Positions 1 through 8,998 of a stretch of 64,000 bases of DNA are shown here, one piece after another. Source of the stretch: Mesorhizobium sp. B1-1-8 (GTDB lineage Bacteria; Pseudomonadota; Alphaproteobacteria; Rhizobiales; Rhizobiaceae); NCBI RefSeq assembly GCF_006442795.2, contig NZ_CP083956.1, positions 3,263,501-3,327,500 of the forward strand, written 5' to 3'. The stretch's first letter is position 1. Every line of letters begins with the position of its first letter. Both the position numbers and the translations under genes were made by a program. The notes beneath the pieces are model-generated. The model was given only the letters and a program-made list of their open reading frames with translations, was not told the DNA's origin and did not search any database.

Positions 1-205
1 CCGGATTGTCGCGCTTTTCGATCGCCGCGTAGAAGGCATCGCAGTCGATATGGGCAAGATGCAGCCGGTAGAGTTCCGGGTGGCGGGCAAGCCGCGGGCT
101 GCCGCAGCGCTCGCAGCGGCGCATCTCTGCGCGCTGGAAACCCAGGCAGTCGCGGCAAAAACCGTGTTCGGGATTGTTGACAGGAGCCGCCATCGCTGCG
201 AACAT
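1..205 (-). CDS. dinB: DNA polymerase IV, 5' part of gene
   Basis: N-terminal part of a Y-family translesion polymerase; the gene runs off the left edge. The reverse strand reads [20 protein letters not shown], the first catalytic palm motif of DinB, with its metal-binding aspartates. Ahead of it is an extension with two CxxC pairs (CRDC and CERC, ten residues apart), which looks like a small zinc ribbon; similar extensions occur in rhizobial DinB proteins. Two in-frame ATGs exist, at 205 and 193, and neither has a strong ribosome site, so the start is uncertain by four codons. DinB copies past damaged template bases, usually under SOS control, but no LexA box was recognised here. Confidence 0.9.
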   Translation of the reverse strand, partial: MFAAMAAPVNNPEHGFCRDCLGFQRAEMRRCERCGSPRLARHPELYRLHLAHIDCDAFYAAIEKRDNP

Positions 206-270
206 AAAGAGAACAAACGCAATGGTACGACAGTGCAGCCCAAGCAACAAGGCTAGCCTGGGGAGAAGTC

Positions 271-846
271 ATGGGTACGACCATAGCGCCGCTGGCGCCG
301 GAGCTTTGGGTGGATTTCGAAGATCTTTTCGGTAAGCAGGGCGCCTGCTACGGCTGCTGGTGCACGCATTTCCGGCTGACGCCGGCGGAGCGCCGGGCGA
401 GCGACAGGGAGCGCAACAGGGATCACATCAAGGCGCGCATCGAAGCCGGCCCGCCGCCGGGGCTTCTGGCGTTCGAGGACGGCAAGGCGGTCGGCTGGAT
501 GCAGATCGGTCCGCGCGCCGACGTGCCCGAGTGGAACAACCATGGCAGGGGCTCGGCACCGGTCGATCCGGCCGATGCCGGCGACCCGGGCGTCTGGGCG
601 ATCTCGTGCTTCTTCATCCGCGTCAAGGCGCGTGGCAGGGGCATCACCCACCGCCTCGTCGAGGGCGGCATCGCCTTTGCCCGCGACAATGGTGCAAGGC
701 TGCTCGAGGCATGCCCGATCGATCTGTCGCGCGATTCGCGCTCGATCGGCCTGTTCGTCGGATCGTCGCGGGTGTTCGAGAAAGCGGGCTTCGAAAGGCT
801 TGTGGAACGCAAGCCCGGCCGCCCGCTGATGCGGCTGGTGCTTTAG
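271..846 (+). CDS. GNAT family N-acetyltransferase
   Basis: A 191-residue protein with the GNAT fold. The acetyl-CoA binding region is VKARGRGITHRLVEGGIAFA (motif A), preceded by a beta strand (VWAISCFFIR), and the C-terminal part VFEKAGFERL matches the usual motif B. The N-terminal third has a Cys-rich stretch (ACYGCWC) seen in a rhizobial subgroup annotated as N-acetyltransferases. A GGGGAGAAG ribosome site sits just before the ATG. The substrate cannot be read from the sequence. It is divergent from dinB, and its stop codon lies inside a short hairpin. Confidence 0.85.
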   Translation: MGTTIAPLAPELWVDFEDLFGKQGACYGCWCTHFRLTPAERRASDRERNRDHIKARIEAGPPPGLLAFEDGKAVGWMQIGPRADVPEWNNHGRGSAPVDPADAGDPGVWAISCFFIRVKARGRGITHRLVEGGIAFARDNGARLLEACPIDLSRDSRSIGLFVGSSRVFEKAGFERLVERKPGRPLMRLVL

Positions 847-861
847 GCGCCGACGCGCCTA
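844..861 (+). terminator. Hairpin at the end of the GNAT gene
   Basis: TAGGCGC-CGAC-GCGCCTA is a perfect 7-bp stem starting at the stop codon of the acetyltransferase. There is only a weak T run after it, so it is a possible rather than proven terminator. Confidence 0.35.
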
Positions 862-972
862 GTGCTTTAGCCGAATGAGTTTTTAGCCTACAGTCGGCGT
901 CTTGCGGCTGTTACGCTTCTTGCCTACCAGAAGCATGAATATTTTCGTCTTCCGAAATCACGGAGAACCGAC

Positions 973-2511
973 GTGAAGCGTATTTTGCCATTTGCCTTTG
1001 CCCTTGCGCTCAGCGCGCCGGCTTTTGCCCAGACCGTCGACAATCAAGGCGCCAAAGAGCTGTCCGACAATCTGGCGCGCTATTTCGGAAAGCAGGCATT
1101 CGACAAAGGCGTGCTGAAGGTTTCGGTCGAGGGCGACGCCTACAAGATTGCCTTCGACGTCAAAGCGCTCGTCAATGCGCTGCCGGAACAGAAGCTCCTG
1201 AAATTCGACATGGCGCCATATGCGCTGATGGTAAAGCCGCGCAGCGACGGATCATGGGATGTCTCGTCAAATTTTTCGCAAGGCGGATCGTTCGAGTTCG
1301 ACGGGCCGAAAGGCCATCAGAGTATGGAGTTCACGGTCAAGGACGGCAAAGTAACTGGCGTCTACGATCCGGCCCTTGCGGCATTCACTAGCGGAACAAG
1401 CTCGTTGGCCGGGATGACCATGACGTCGCGGGAAGCCAAGCAGCAGGCTGATGTCTCAACGGGCGCCGGCACTGCCACCGTTACCGCGACCAAGTCCGCC
1501 AATGGCGGTGTCGACTTCACAGCCACGCAAAAAGTCTCGAGCTTCGTCGAAATGATCAAGGTCGATGATCCCGAAAAAGGATTGAACTTCCCGGTTACGC
1601 TGAAAACGCCGGAACTGTCGGTGGATGCGAACGGAAAGGGTGTGCGGACGAAGCCGCTGCTCGATCTGCTTGCCTTTGCCGTGGCCAATGAGGACGAAGC
1701 CAAGCTCAAGGCTAACCAGGCCGAGCTCAAATCGTTGATGCTGGCCGCACTGCCCATCTGGGAAAGGGTCGATGGCAATTACGGTTTCAAGGATTTCGAG
1801 GTGGACAGCCCTGTCGGCAAATTCGGAGCGACGCAGTTCAGCACCGCATTCGGCATGGACGGCGTCTCCCAGAACGGCAAGGTTGATTATGCGATCAAGG
1901 CTACTGGCCTGACAATCCCGCGGCAGACCCTGCCTGAATGGACGTTGCCGCTGTTGCCCACAGACATCGATCTGAACTTCGGCGGCGCCAATATCGATCT
2001 CGATACGATGGCGAAAAAGGCGATCGAAGCCTTTGATCTCAATAAGAATCCGCCGCTCTCGGATGAATTCGGCAAGGCTCTGGTCGCCGATTTCAAGGCC
2101 AAAAATCCGAAGGTCGTCATCGGGCGCAGCACGGTGAAGAATGGCGACGTCGAACTCGCGATGGAAGGCGAGATGACGTTTCCCGGCGAAAAACCCGATG
2201 CGACCGTGACCGTCGACATCGGCGGTTACGACAAGATCGTCGACGCCCTGAAAGAAGGGGCCAAAAGCGATGAGCAAATGGCGCAGGCCTTTCCGTTTGC
2301 ACTGGCCGTCAAAGGTTTTGGCAAGACGCTGCCGGACGGTCGGCTGGAATGGGTGATCAACACCAAGGCCGATGGATCCGTCACGGTCAATGGCGCCATG
2401 CTGAAAGGTCCTGACGCCGTGCAGGACGACAGCGCGGGCCAGGACGACAATTCGGATCAGGACGGCGGCACGGACGACAATGGCGGGGCGGGCGCGAAGC
2501 TGAAGCCCTGA
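973..2511 (+). CDS. Secreted protein of unknown function, possibly DUF2125-like
   Basis: A 512-residue protein with a clear Sec signal peptide (KRILPFAFALALSAPAFAQ, cleavage after AFA). The mature part is a long string of short alternating strands, with phrases such as YGFKDFEVDSPVGKFGATQF and GEMTFPGEKPDATVTVDIGG. This fits a beta-rich periplasmic protein similar in general build to DUF2125 proteins of Rhizobiales. The last 35 residues are low-complexity and acidic (repeats of DDN, DQD and GG). No catalytic motif was recognised. A GGAGAACCGACGTG context includes a GTG-like triplet directly before the ATG-equivalent start. The gene stands alone between a GNAT gene and a repeat cluster. Confidence 0.75.
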   Translation: MKRILPFAFALALSAPAFAQTVDNQGAKELSDNLARYFGKQAFDKGVLKVSVEGDAYKIAFDVKALVNALPEQKLLKFDMAPYALMVKPRSDGSWDVSSNFSQGGSFEFDGPKGHQSMEFTVKDGKVTGVYDPALAAFTSGTSSLAGMTMTSREAKQQADVSTGAGTATVTATKSANGGVDFTATQKVSSFVEMIKVDDPEKGLNFPVTLKTPELSVDANGKGVRTKPLLDLLAFAVANEDEAKLKANQAELKSLMLAALPIWERVDGNYGFKDFEVDSPVGKFGATQFSTAFGMDGVSQNGKVDYAIKATGLTIPRQTLPEWTLPLLPTDIDLNFGGANIDLDTMAKKAIEAFDLNKNPPLSDEFGKALVADFKAKNPKVVIGRSTVKNGDVELAMEGEMTFPGEKPDATVTVDIGGYDKIVDALKEGAKSDEQMAQAFPFALAVKGFGKTLPDGRLEWVINTKADGSVTVNGAMLKGPDAVQDDSAGQDDNSDQDGGTDDNGGAGAKLKP

Positions 2512-2513
2512 CG

Positions 2514-2680
2514 CTAAAGCATGCCGCATGACAATGGATTCACGCGATATGCTTTAGGCCTTTTATTTCAAGTATGTCTTTGTCCCGAAACCGCTGCACA
2601 CTTTCGGGAGATATGCTTTAAGTATTTGATTTCGCGCAATTCCGGTCGGAAATCGCCGTGCGGTTTCGAGAAGCTGCTTA
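2514..2680. repeat. Cluster of short palindromic intergenic repeats
   Basis: Three short repeat-like units follow each other. The first (2516-2557) starts with TAAAGCATG and ends ATATGCTTTA. The second (2569-2620) has the core CCCGAAACCGCTGCACACTT and ends in ATATGCTTTA. The third (2630-2680) contains CGCAATTCCGGTCGGAAA and ends CTGCTTA. The second matches the repeat at 52247-52296 in order and in most bases, and the third resembles the one near 56721. The last bases contain the stop codon of the leftward HAD gene. Confidence 0.7.
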
Positions 2681-3331
2681 GAGCCCAAGCGCGGTTGCGA
2701 TCTTCGGCGCAGCCTCGCGCCAATCCTCAAGGACGGTGATATCTTCAGATACCGCCGGCAGGAAGGCGCGCAGCGATTTCTCGGCCATCAGGTGGAAGAG
2801 ATGGGCGTCCGCCACAGAATTGCGCACCGACACCAGATTGGATGGCTGGTCGTCGACGAAGGCGACCGGCCTGCCTTTTTCGCCGCGCAATTTGGCGACG
2901 GCCGGACCTTTGGCCATTTCGGTGGTCAGCAGCGGATAGTTCAGGCCCAGCGCATCGAGATGGGCCCGGCGCACGGCGCGATGCTTGTGCGGCATCGCCG
3001 TCAGCATGACGATTTCGGCGCGCTCGCCAAGCGTCGCCAGCGCTTCCGCAGCACCCTCGGTGACGCTTTGCCAATCGGCCTGGGCATCGAAGAATTCGCC
3101 GAGAAGCGCCGTCACCTCGGCCTGCTCGATCAGCCGGCCGCTCGCCTTCTCGGCAATGTTGCCGATGAGCCGGAACGAGGCGAGCGTCAGCCCGAAGCCG
3201 CGCGACCTCAGGAAATGCGGAAAAGGCCGGATGAATTCGAGCACGACGTCGTCGACGTCGAGCACCAATAGCGGCCGGTCGTCGGCGGCAAGCTCCTCGA
3301 TCTGTCGCGCCGTCTCGGGATCGTCGCTCAT
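2678..3331 (-). CDS. HAD-like hydrolase
   Basis: A 217-residue protein with haloacid dehalogenase features: motif I LVLDVDDVVL (nucleophile Asp in DxDxV), motif II IVMLTAMP (Thr after the second strand), a lysine in EMAKGPAVAKL, and motif IV VAFVDDQPSN (two acidic residues). This supports a Mg-dependent phosphohydrolase, with unknown substrate. Its start overlaps the 3' end of the DUF3572 gene by four bases, so the two are probably co-transcribed. Its stop codon falls in the terminal bases of an intergenic repeat. Confidence 0.8.
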   Translation of the reverse strand: MSDDPETARQIEELAADDRPLLVLDVDDVVLEFIRPFPHFLRSRGFGLTLASFRLIGNIAEKASGRLIEQAEVTALLGEFFDAQADWQSVTEGAAEALATLGERAEIVMLTAMPHKHRAVRRAHLDALGLNYPLLTTEMAKGPAVAKLRGEKGRPVAFVDDQPSNLVSVRNSVADAHLFHLMAEKSLRAFLPAVSEDITVLEDWREAAPKIATALGL

Positions 3332-3627
3332 GTCGAGCGCTCGTGATCGTCATTGCCGAGCGGCAACGCCCGCAGGGCCTTGGCGATCGCTGGGGGCGGC
3401 GTTCCGGTTTCCTCGGCAAAGCGCAGCAGCGTCGGCTCGTGGGCGAGGATGAACTGCAGCACGCCGGCAAGGAATCCCGGCTCCTGCGCCGCCTTGCGGA
3501 TCGACTGCGCCTCGATGCCGGTGATCGCCAGGAAGCGCGGCAAGAGCTCAGGATCGGCGGCGACGAAGGCCAGCGCCCTGACGGCGATGGTTTCCGCCTC
3601 CTCGCGCATTGACGCTGCGTTTGCCAT
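3328..3627 (-). CDS. DUF3572 family protein
   Basis: A small alpha-helical protein (99 residues from this start) of the DUF3572 family, found in Alphaproteobacteria and of unknown function. The conserved part runs EAETIAVRALAFVAADPELL, LPRFLAITGI, and GFLAGVLQFILAHEPTLL. A much longer open frame extends upstream to 3774. The ATG at 3627 is preceded at a good distance by AAAGG and begins exactly where family similarity starts, so it is preferred over the longer form and over the adjacent ATG at 3630. In many Rhizobiales the gene lies between dinB and divK, as here. Confidence 0.8.
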   Translation of the reverse strand: MANAASMREEAETIAVRALAFVAADPELLPRFLAITGIEAQSIRKAAQEPGFLAGVLQFILAHEPTLLRFAEETGTPPPAIAKALRALPLGNDDHERST

Positions 3628-3869
3628 CATTACCTTTGGAGTGCATGGAGTTTTTTGAGTCTCTCTCCGCAGTAATGGCAAGCGTCGCTTGCGGCAAGTC
3701 TCCGCCCGCTTCAGTGCAGCGCCCGAGGCTGGAATCCGGACTATTTTTGCGGGCGCCGGTTTCCGTTTCGTCAATCATATCGGCGTAGAGTGAATGCGGG
3801 TTGGATGCGATCCGGAAGGGGCGCATAACGACGGTCTTCAGCCCTGAAGGCGGTCGGGACGGGAAACTG

Positions 3870-4241
3870 ATGGCTAAGAAGGTCATGATCGTCGAGGACA
3901 ATGAGCTCAACATGAAGCTCTTTCGGGACCTCATCGAAGCCAGCGGTTATGAGACGGTTCGCACACGCAACGGCCTGGAAGCACTGGATCTGGCGCGCCA
4001 GCACCGGCCGGACCTGATCCTGATGGACATCCAGTTGCCCGAAGTGTCGGGCTTGGAGGTGACCAAATGGCTGAAGGAAGACGACGAATTGCATTCCATA
4101 CCGGTCATCGCCGTCACCGCCTTCGCCATGAAGGGCGATGAGGAGCGCATTCGCCAGGGCGGCTGCGAGGCCTATATTTCCAAGCCGATCTCGGTGCCGC
4201 GCTTCATCGAGACGATCAAATCCTATCTGGGCGATGCCTGA
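3870..4241 (+). CDS. divK: Cell-cycle response regulator DivK
   Basis: A single receiver domain of 123 residues. Asp53 in LILMDIQLP is the phosphoacceptor; E9 and D10 (VEDNE) are the acidic pocket, and the TAF and SKP motifs give the conserved Thr and Lys. In Caulobacter and rhizobia, DivK shuttles phosphate between PleC and DivJ and controls the CtrA pathway by binding DivL. There is no output domain. pleD follows 27 bases downstream, the classical divK-pleD operon. The open frame extends upstream, but the DivK family starts at [11 protein letters not shown]. Confidence 0.95.
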   Translation: MAKKVMIVEDNELNMKLFRDLIEASGYETVRTRNGLEALDLARQHRPDLILMDIQLPEVSGLEVTKWLKEDDELHSIPVIAVTAFAMKGDEERIRQGGCEAYISKPISVPRFIETIKSYLGDA

Positions 4242-4268
4242 TGCGCAGCCAAGCCGGAGCCTTTTGAA

Positions 4269-5642
4269 ATGACCGCGCGGATCCTCGTCGTCGACGACAT
4301 CCCGGCCAATGTGCGGCTGCTGGAAGTGCGCTTGCTCGCCGAGTATTTCGAGGTGTTGACGGCCGCCAACGGCCCGGATGCGATCGAGACCTGCGAGAAC
4401 GGCAAGGTCGACGTCGTGCTGCTCGACGTGATGATGCCGGACATGGATGGGTTCGAGGTCTGCCGGCGGCTGAAGAGCGATCCGGCGACCTCGCATATTC
4501 CAGTCGTCATGATCACCGCGCTCGACCAGGTTTCGGACCGGGTGCGCGGGCTGGAAGCCGGCGCCGACGATTTCCTGACCAAGCCGGTCAACGATTTGCA
4601 GCTGATGACACGGGTAAAGAGCCTCGTCAGGCTGAAATCGCTGACCGACGAATTGCGGCTGCGCGCCTCGACCACCCGCAACATTGGCATCGAGGAGCTT
4701 TTGAGCCGCGATTTCGCGACGGAAGATGTCAGGCCCAGGGTGCTTCTGATCGATGAGCGCAAATCGTCTTTCGAGCGCATCCAGAAGATGCTGCGCGACA
4801 GCGCCGAGGTCCATGTGGCGGCCGATCCGAATGCCGGACTTTTCCAGGCCGCCGAGACGCCTTACGAATGCGTGCTGATTTCGACGAGCTTCACCGATTT
4901 CGATGCCCTGCGGCTCTGCTCGCAGTTGCGCTCGCTCGATCGCACACGGTTCCTGCCGATCATTCTTCTCGCCAACCAAGGCGAGGAGGGTCGAATCCTC
5001 CGCGGCCTCGAACTCGGCATCAACGACTATCTGACGCGGCCGATTGACCAGCACGAATTGACGGCGAGGCTGCGCACGCAGGTGCGGCGCAAGCGCTATA
5101 ACGACCAGCTCCGCGCCAGCGTCGCCCAGACCATCGAGATGGCGGTGATCGATGGGCTGACCGGCCTGCACAACCGCCGCTACCTCGACAGCCATCTGCA
5201 GACGCTGTTCGACCGCGCCGTGGCGCGGCGGCGGCCGCTGTCGGTGATGATCACCGATCTCGACCGCTTCAAGTCGATCAACGACGCCCACGGTCACGAC
5301 GGCGGCGACGACGTGCTGCGCGAGTTTGCACGGCGGCTGCGCAAGAATGTGCGTGGCATCGATCTCGCCTGCCGCTTCGGCGGCGAGGAGTTTGTCGTGG
5401 TCATGCCGGACACCGACGGGATCGTCGCCGAGAAGGTGGCCGAGCGCATCCGCGCCGAGATCGCCGAGATGCCTTTTGCCGTCGGAACCGAGGGTAAGAC
5501 GATCGAGGTGACCGTCAGCGTCGGCGTATCGTCGGTGCTGAAGGGCGCCGACACCGTCGCGGCGCTGATGAAGCGCGCCGACCTTGCCCTTTACGAGGCC
5601 AAAAGCGGCGGCCGCAATCGCGTCGTGGCCAAGGCGGCCTGA
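4269..5642 (+). CDS. pleD: Diguanylate cyclase response regulator PleD
   Basis: A 457-residue protein with the PleD layout: a receiver domain (1-120; phosphoacceptor D53 in LLDVMMPDMDGFEV), a second degenerate receiver-like adaptor (about 155-270), and a C-terminal GGDEF domain. The active-site signature is GGEEF (371-375). An RxxD inhibitory c-di-GMP site (RGID, 362-365) lies five residues before it, so product feedback is expected. PleD makes c-di-GMP at the cell pole during the cell-cycle transition in Caulobacter; in rhizobia it is linked to motility and surface polysaccharide. It is co-transcribed with divK. Confidence 0.95.
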   Translation: MTARILVVDDIPANVRLLEVRLLAEYFEVLTAANGPDAIETCENGKVDVVLLDVMMPDMDGFEVCRRLKSDPATSHIPVVMITALDQVSDRVRGLEAGADDFLTKPVNDLQLMTRVKSLVRLKSLTDELRLRASTTRNIGIEELLSRDFATEDVRPRVLLIDERKSSFERIQKMLRDSAEVHVAADPNAGLFQAAETPYECVLISTSFTDFDALRLCSQLRSLDRTRFLPIILLANQGEEGRILRGLELGINDYLTRPIDQHELTARLRTQVRRKRYNDQLRASVAQTIEMAVIDGLTGLHNRRYLDSHLQTLFDRAVARRRPLSVMITDLDRFKSINDAHGHDGGDDVLREFARRLRKNVRGIDLACRFGGEEFVVVMPDTDGIVAEKVAERIRAEIAEMPFAVGTEGKTIEVTVSVGVSSVLKGADTVAALMKRADLALYEAKSGGRNRVVAKAA

Positions 5643-6010
5643 CGCTGGGCGGTAACCGCCGAGCCAATACGACACGGTTAGGAATTTACCTTAATCCAAG
5701 CGATTCCCCAGCTGTGGTTAAGAAATGGTTGATTTTCATACGTTCTTGCGCAAATCTGCGGCGCATAGACCGAAGACGAAGCCGGCACGAGGGTAGACGC
5801 CCGGCTCGATCCGAAAAATACCCCATGATGCTCAGGTCCGCCGCATCTCCTGGGTCCGTGGGGTCGGCCGGCCGGCGCTGGCACATAGTGGCCTCCTCGT
5901 ACCGCTGCCAAACGCCGACCGGCCCCCTCTATCACAAAAACCAAGATCAGGATCCCGCGCCAAGCGGCGAGGGGGCCTGCATTTTTGCGCGGTCGGCAGT
6001 GCGATGCCAC
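5643..6010. other. Intergenic stretch between pleD and the rpmG terminator
   Basis: About 370 bases with no convincing gene. A leftward frame at 5686-5886 has a good ribosome site (GGAGG five bases before ATG) and would encode 66 residues ending near MKINHFLTTAGESLG, but it lacks recognisable similarity or clear coding character, so it is not called. Confidence 0.5.
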
Positions 6011-6041
6011 CAAAACAAAAACGCCGCCCGATGGGCGGCGT
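6011..6041 (-). terminator. Rho-independent terminator of rpmG
   Basis: On the reverse strand ACGCCGCCC-ATC-GGGCGGCGT forms a 9-bp GC stem followed by TTTTGTTTTG. It lies 26 bases after the rpmG stop codon and is a strong factor-independent terminator. Confidence 0.9.
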
Positions 6042-6066
6042 TTCGAAATGGCGGTTGGAAACCGGA

Positions 6067-6234
6067 TTACTTGATCTTGGTTTCCTTGAACTCGACATGC
6101 TTCTTGGCGACCGGGTCGTACTTGCGGAACGACAGCTTGTCCGTCTTGGTGCGGCTGTTCTTGCTGGTCACGTAGAAGAAACCGGTGTCGGCGGTCGACA
6201 GAAGCTTGATCTTGATGTTTGCGGCTTTGGCCAT
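6067..6234 (-). CDS. rpmG: 50S ribosomal protein L33
   Basis: A 55-residue basic protein beginning [18 protein letters not shown] and ending VEFKETKIK. This is the alphaproteobacterial form of bL33 without the zinc-binding cysteines. The length and the [10 protein letters not shown] core match the family. It is a monocistronic leftward gene with a clear terminator downstream. No strong Shine-Dalgarno sequence is visible before the ATG, which is common for highly expressed alphaproteobacterial genes. Confidence 0.95.
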   Translation of the reverse strand: MAKAANIKIKLLSTADTGFFYVTSKNSRTKTDKLSFRKYDPVAKKHVEFKETKIK

Positions 6235-6419
6235 GATGTTCGTCCGTTAATGTTCGTGGAGTTTTGGCCGCTGGAGCACGGGGAAAACACCCGGACGCGG
6301 GAAACTTGCCGCGACACATAAAGAACGCGTTCGGAAAGTCAAGCCCGGCCGGCCGTTACCTGCTCCTATACGCCCGCCGCCGCCGGCTCCTGCCAAAGCG
6401 GCGGCGCTGCTCAAGCGCC

Positions 6420-6878
6420 TCAAGCGTCCGCGTCGATCAACATCCCCGGCTTCTTCCAGTCGCCCGTCGTGTTCCACCAACGGTGCGGGTTGGCGCGGTC
6501 GTCGAGGCCCTTGGAGCGGCTGGCAAGCAGCGGCTGGATGCGGATCACCGGCTCCTGGTAGGAATGGGCCTGGAATATTGCCTCGACGACGCGGGCGGCA
6601 AGCGCCTGGTCGTCGGCGATTTCAAAAGACACCTCGACGGTGCCCGGCCGCCGGCGCAACTCCGTCTCGGCGCCCGCGGCAGCACCCTCCAGCGGCCGGT
6701 AGCGCTCGATGCCTTGCGCCGACTGGAAGGCGTTGCTGTCATATTTGCCCATGCGCAGCGGCGTGATCGCCACCACCGCTTCCATGATGCGCTCGATATC
6801 GGCTACCGGCGCCTGGAAGGTGACCAGAAGAAGCAATTCCATCCTGAGGGATCTGGTTTCAAAGCCACTGTCGATCAT
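6420..6878 (-). CDS. NIF3/YqfO-like domain protein
   Basis: A 152-residue protein. The part MELLLLVTFQAPVADIERIM to about residue 115 resembles the PII/CutA-like domain inserted in NIF3/YqfO proteins, a family often mislabelled as RtxA toxin in rhizobia. It contains VVAITPLRMGKYDSNAF and EVSFEIADDQALAARVVEAI, with a paired alpha-beta pattern. The C-terminal tail (HRWWNTTGDWKKPGMLID) is Trp-rich. GAGGACAGATCA before the ATG at 6878 supports this start; an internal ATG at 6842 is the alternative. The function is unknown; metal binding or a regulatory role is only inferred from the fold. Confidence 0.65.
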   Translation of the reverse strand: MIDSGFETRSLRMELLLLVTFQAPVADIERIMEAVVAITPLRMGKYDSNAFQSAQGIERYRPLEGAAAGAETELRRRPGTVEVSFEIADDQALAARVVEAIFQAHSYQEPVIRIQPLLASRSKGLDDRANPHRWWNTTGDWKKPGMLIDADA

Positions 6879-6979
6879 TGATCTGTCCTCACACTCTTCC
6901 TGCGTTTGGAACTGAGGTATAGCAGGGGTGCTGCTGACACGGTGATGTCAGCATTGGCCAACGCGGCGACGAGATTTTT

Positions 6980-8155
6980 TCAGAGGATCTTGCGCACCAG
7001 CCTGACGCTGACCAGGGCCATGTAGGCCGCAAAGAACAAAGCGAGCGACCAGCCGAAGCCCGAGGGGCCGAAGGCATCCATGCCGATACCGATCGCCTGC
7101 GGGCCAAGAACCATGCCGACGCCGTAGCAGAGCACGAAGGCGGCATTGGCCGACGCCAGTTCGTGACCCGACAATTGCGAGCCGAGATGGGCAAGGCCGA
7201 TGGTGTACATGGCCGCGACGACGCCGCCCCAGACGAACAGGAGCGCGGCCATCAGGTGCCAGTTCTGCGCGAAATACGGCATGAAGACCGTTCCGATGAG
7301 CCCCACGGTGGCGCAGGCCAGGAGAAGGTAGCGGCGGTCCGAGACGCGGTCGCTGATCATGCCGATCGGGATCTGCAGCAGCACGTTGCCGAGGCCGATC
7401 ATCGTCAGGAGCAGCGCGGCATCAGCCTCGGAATAGCCGATGCGGTTGCCATAGACCGGAAACAGCGAAAAACCGCCGGTCTCGACCGCGCCGAACACCA
7501 GCACTGCGAAGGTCGCGGTCGGCACCAGCCAGATGTAGCGCAGGAAGTGGCTGGTCTCGCTGTCGGCGACGATCATCGGGCTCTCGTTGCGCGCCGCGAT
7601 AACGGGAATGGCGGCCAGCGTCACCAGCCCTATGGTGACGCCGAAAGGCAGGAAGCCGCTCGAGCCGAGATGAGCGAACAGCCAGGGTCCGGCGGCAAAG
7701 CCGAGCGACAAAACCGTGGCATAGACGCCGAGCACGAGGCCGCGCCGCTGTGCCGGCGCCGAGGTGCTGATCCAGAATTCCGACAGGATGAACAGCACCG
7801 TCAGCGAGATATGCAACACGACACGCAGCGGAAACCACATCCAGAAATCCGGCGCGAAGTGAAACCCGACGAAGGCGAGCGCGCCGGCGGCGATCATCAA
7901 AAGCATCGTCCAGGCAACGCCGAGCCGCATGGCAAGCGGGGTGGCGAGCGGCGCGCCGGCGATCGAGGCAAGGCCGGCGACGGCGGTGTTGAGGCCGATC
8001 ATCGAGGCCGAATGACCGCGCGTCTCGAGGATGACGCTGAGCAGCGGCATGCCGAGGCCGATAGCGATGCCGACGACGCTGATCGACGAGATCGCCGCGA
8101 TCATCGGCAGCCAGTGTATGCGTTCGTCGCCCTGTTGCTGGGTATCGACCGTCAT
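6980..8155 (-). CDS. MFS transporter
   Basis: A 391-residue integral membrane protein with about twelve hydrophobic segments, starting MTVDTQQQGDERIHWLPMIA. The loop after helix 2 (TPLAMRLGV) and the matching loop in the second half (GMISDRVSDRRYLLLA) are the typical major facilitator A-motif regions. No substrate marker is visible. The long frame continues upstream to 8254, but it would overlap the NUDIX gene; the ATG at 8155 lies 19 bases after that gene's stop, so the two are probably co-transcribed. Confidence 0.85.
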   Translation of the reverse strand: MTVDTQQQGDERIHWLPMIAAISSISVVGIAIGLGMPLLSVILETRGHSASMIGLNTAVAGLASIAGAPLATPLAMRLGVAWTMLLMIAAGALAFVGFHFAPDFWMWFPLRVVLHISLTVLFILSEFWISTSAPAQRRGLVLGVYATVLSLGFAAGPWLFAHLGSSGFLPFGVTIGLVTLAAIPVIAARNESPMIVADSETSHFLRYIWLVPTATFAVLVFGAVETGGFSLFPVYGNRIGYSEADAALLLTMIGLGNVLLQIPIGMISDRVSDRRYLLLACATVGLIGTVFMPYFAQNWHLMAALLFVWGGVVAAMYTIGLAHLGSQLSGHELASANAAFVLCYGVGMVLGPQAIGIGMDAFGPSGFGWSLALFFAAYMALVSVRLVRKIL

Positions 8156-8174
8156 GGGATCAAAATGCTCTGTT

Positions 8175-8915
8175 CTAAAGGACTTCGCGGACGAAGCGGT
8201 TGCGGACAAGCCGGAAGAACGGCACCGCGCCGCCCGGACGCAGCAAGGGATCATGGGCGAGCCGCTTTTCCAGTTCCTCCAGGATCATGCGGGTAATATC
8301 TGGAATATCGACCTTGCGGGCTTCGACGAGCGGCAGCCAGACGAGCTCCTCCAGCTCGTCGGTCGGGCCGCCACCCGGCAATTCGACGGCGACGTCGTCG
8401 CGCCAGGCGCTGAAGAAGCGGGTGTCGAAGCGGCGCACCCGGTTCGGCGGGGTGATGGCGCGGGCAATAAAACGCAGGATGTCCAGCGACGGCGCGACGC
8501 CATGCTCGACGAAACCCTGCCAGTCGCGCCTGGCGGTCGCGAAGGGGCCTTTGCGGCCGAGCAGCAGGCCGGCTTCCTCATAGGTTTCGCGGATCGCCGA
8601 TAAGGCGATAGCGCGCGCCCGCGCGGGGCTCGCGCGGCCCGGACCGCTCGCCAGCCTCGCTTCTTCGTCGCGATGCAGCGAGGCGGCGACGGGAATGCGG
8701 CTGTCGGCCGGATCGGTGCGGCCGCCGGGAAAGACGAACTTTCCCGGCATGAAGGCATGGCCTGCATGGCGCCGGCCCATCAGCACTAGGACATCGCTGC
8801 CCCTGCGGTCGAGCAGGATGAGCGTCGCGGCATCGCGCGGACGCAGCGGCCGGCCGCTGTGCACAGCCAAGCTCCTGTCCAGCTTGTCGACATCCGCCTT
8901 GGTCATTGCTTCCAT
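8175..8915 (-). CDS. NUDIX hydrolase
   Basis: A 246-residue NUDIX enzyme. The N-terminal half carries AATLILLDRRGSDVLVLMGR and FMPGKFVFPGGRTDPADS. The Nudix box core is AIRETYEEAGLLLG, giving the REtyEEaGl catalytic motif with metal-binding glutamates. There is an insertion between the GG and the box compared with small MutT proteins, as in the NUDT19/CoA-type NUDIX group. It likely hydrolyses a nucleoside diphosphate derivative, possibly CoA-like, but this is inference. It is the leading gene of a pair with the MFS transporter. Confidence 0.85.
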   Translation of the reverse strand: MEAMTKADVDKLDRSLAVHSGRPLRPRDAATLILLDRRGSDVLVLMGRRHAGHAFMPGKFVFPGGRTDPADSRIPVAASLHRDEEARLASGPGRASPARARAIALSAIRETYEEAGLLLGRKGPFATARRDWQGFVEHGVAPSLDILRFIARAITPPNRVRRFDTRFFSAWRDDVAVELPGGGPTDELEELVWLPLVEARKVDIPDITRMILEELEKRLAHDPLLRPGGAVPFFRLVRNRFVREVL

Positions 8916-8998
8916 GCGCTCGACCTAGCGGAAACTTCTTGGCAGGGAAAGTGGCTTGCGTGTTCGGGCCTTTGAACCAACCCGGATCAACGTGCTGC

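Noticed and set aside
5686..5886. A 66-codon leftward gene after pleD
   Set aside because: It has a good ribosome site, but the protein has no recognisable pattern and its composition is irregular, so it was left as a note.
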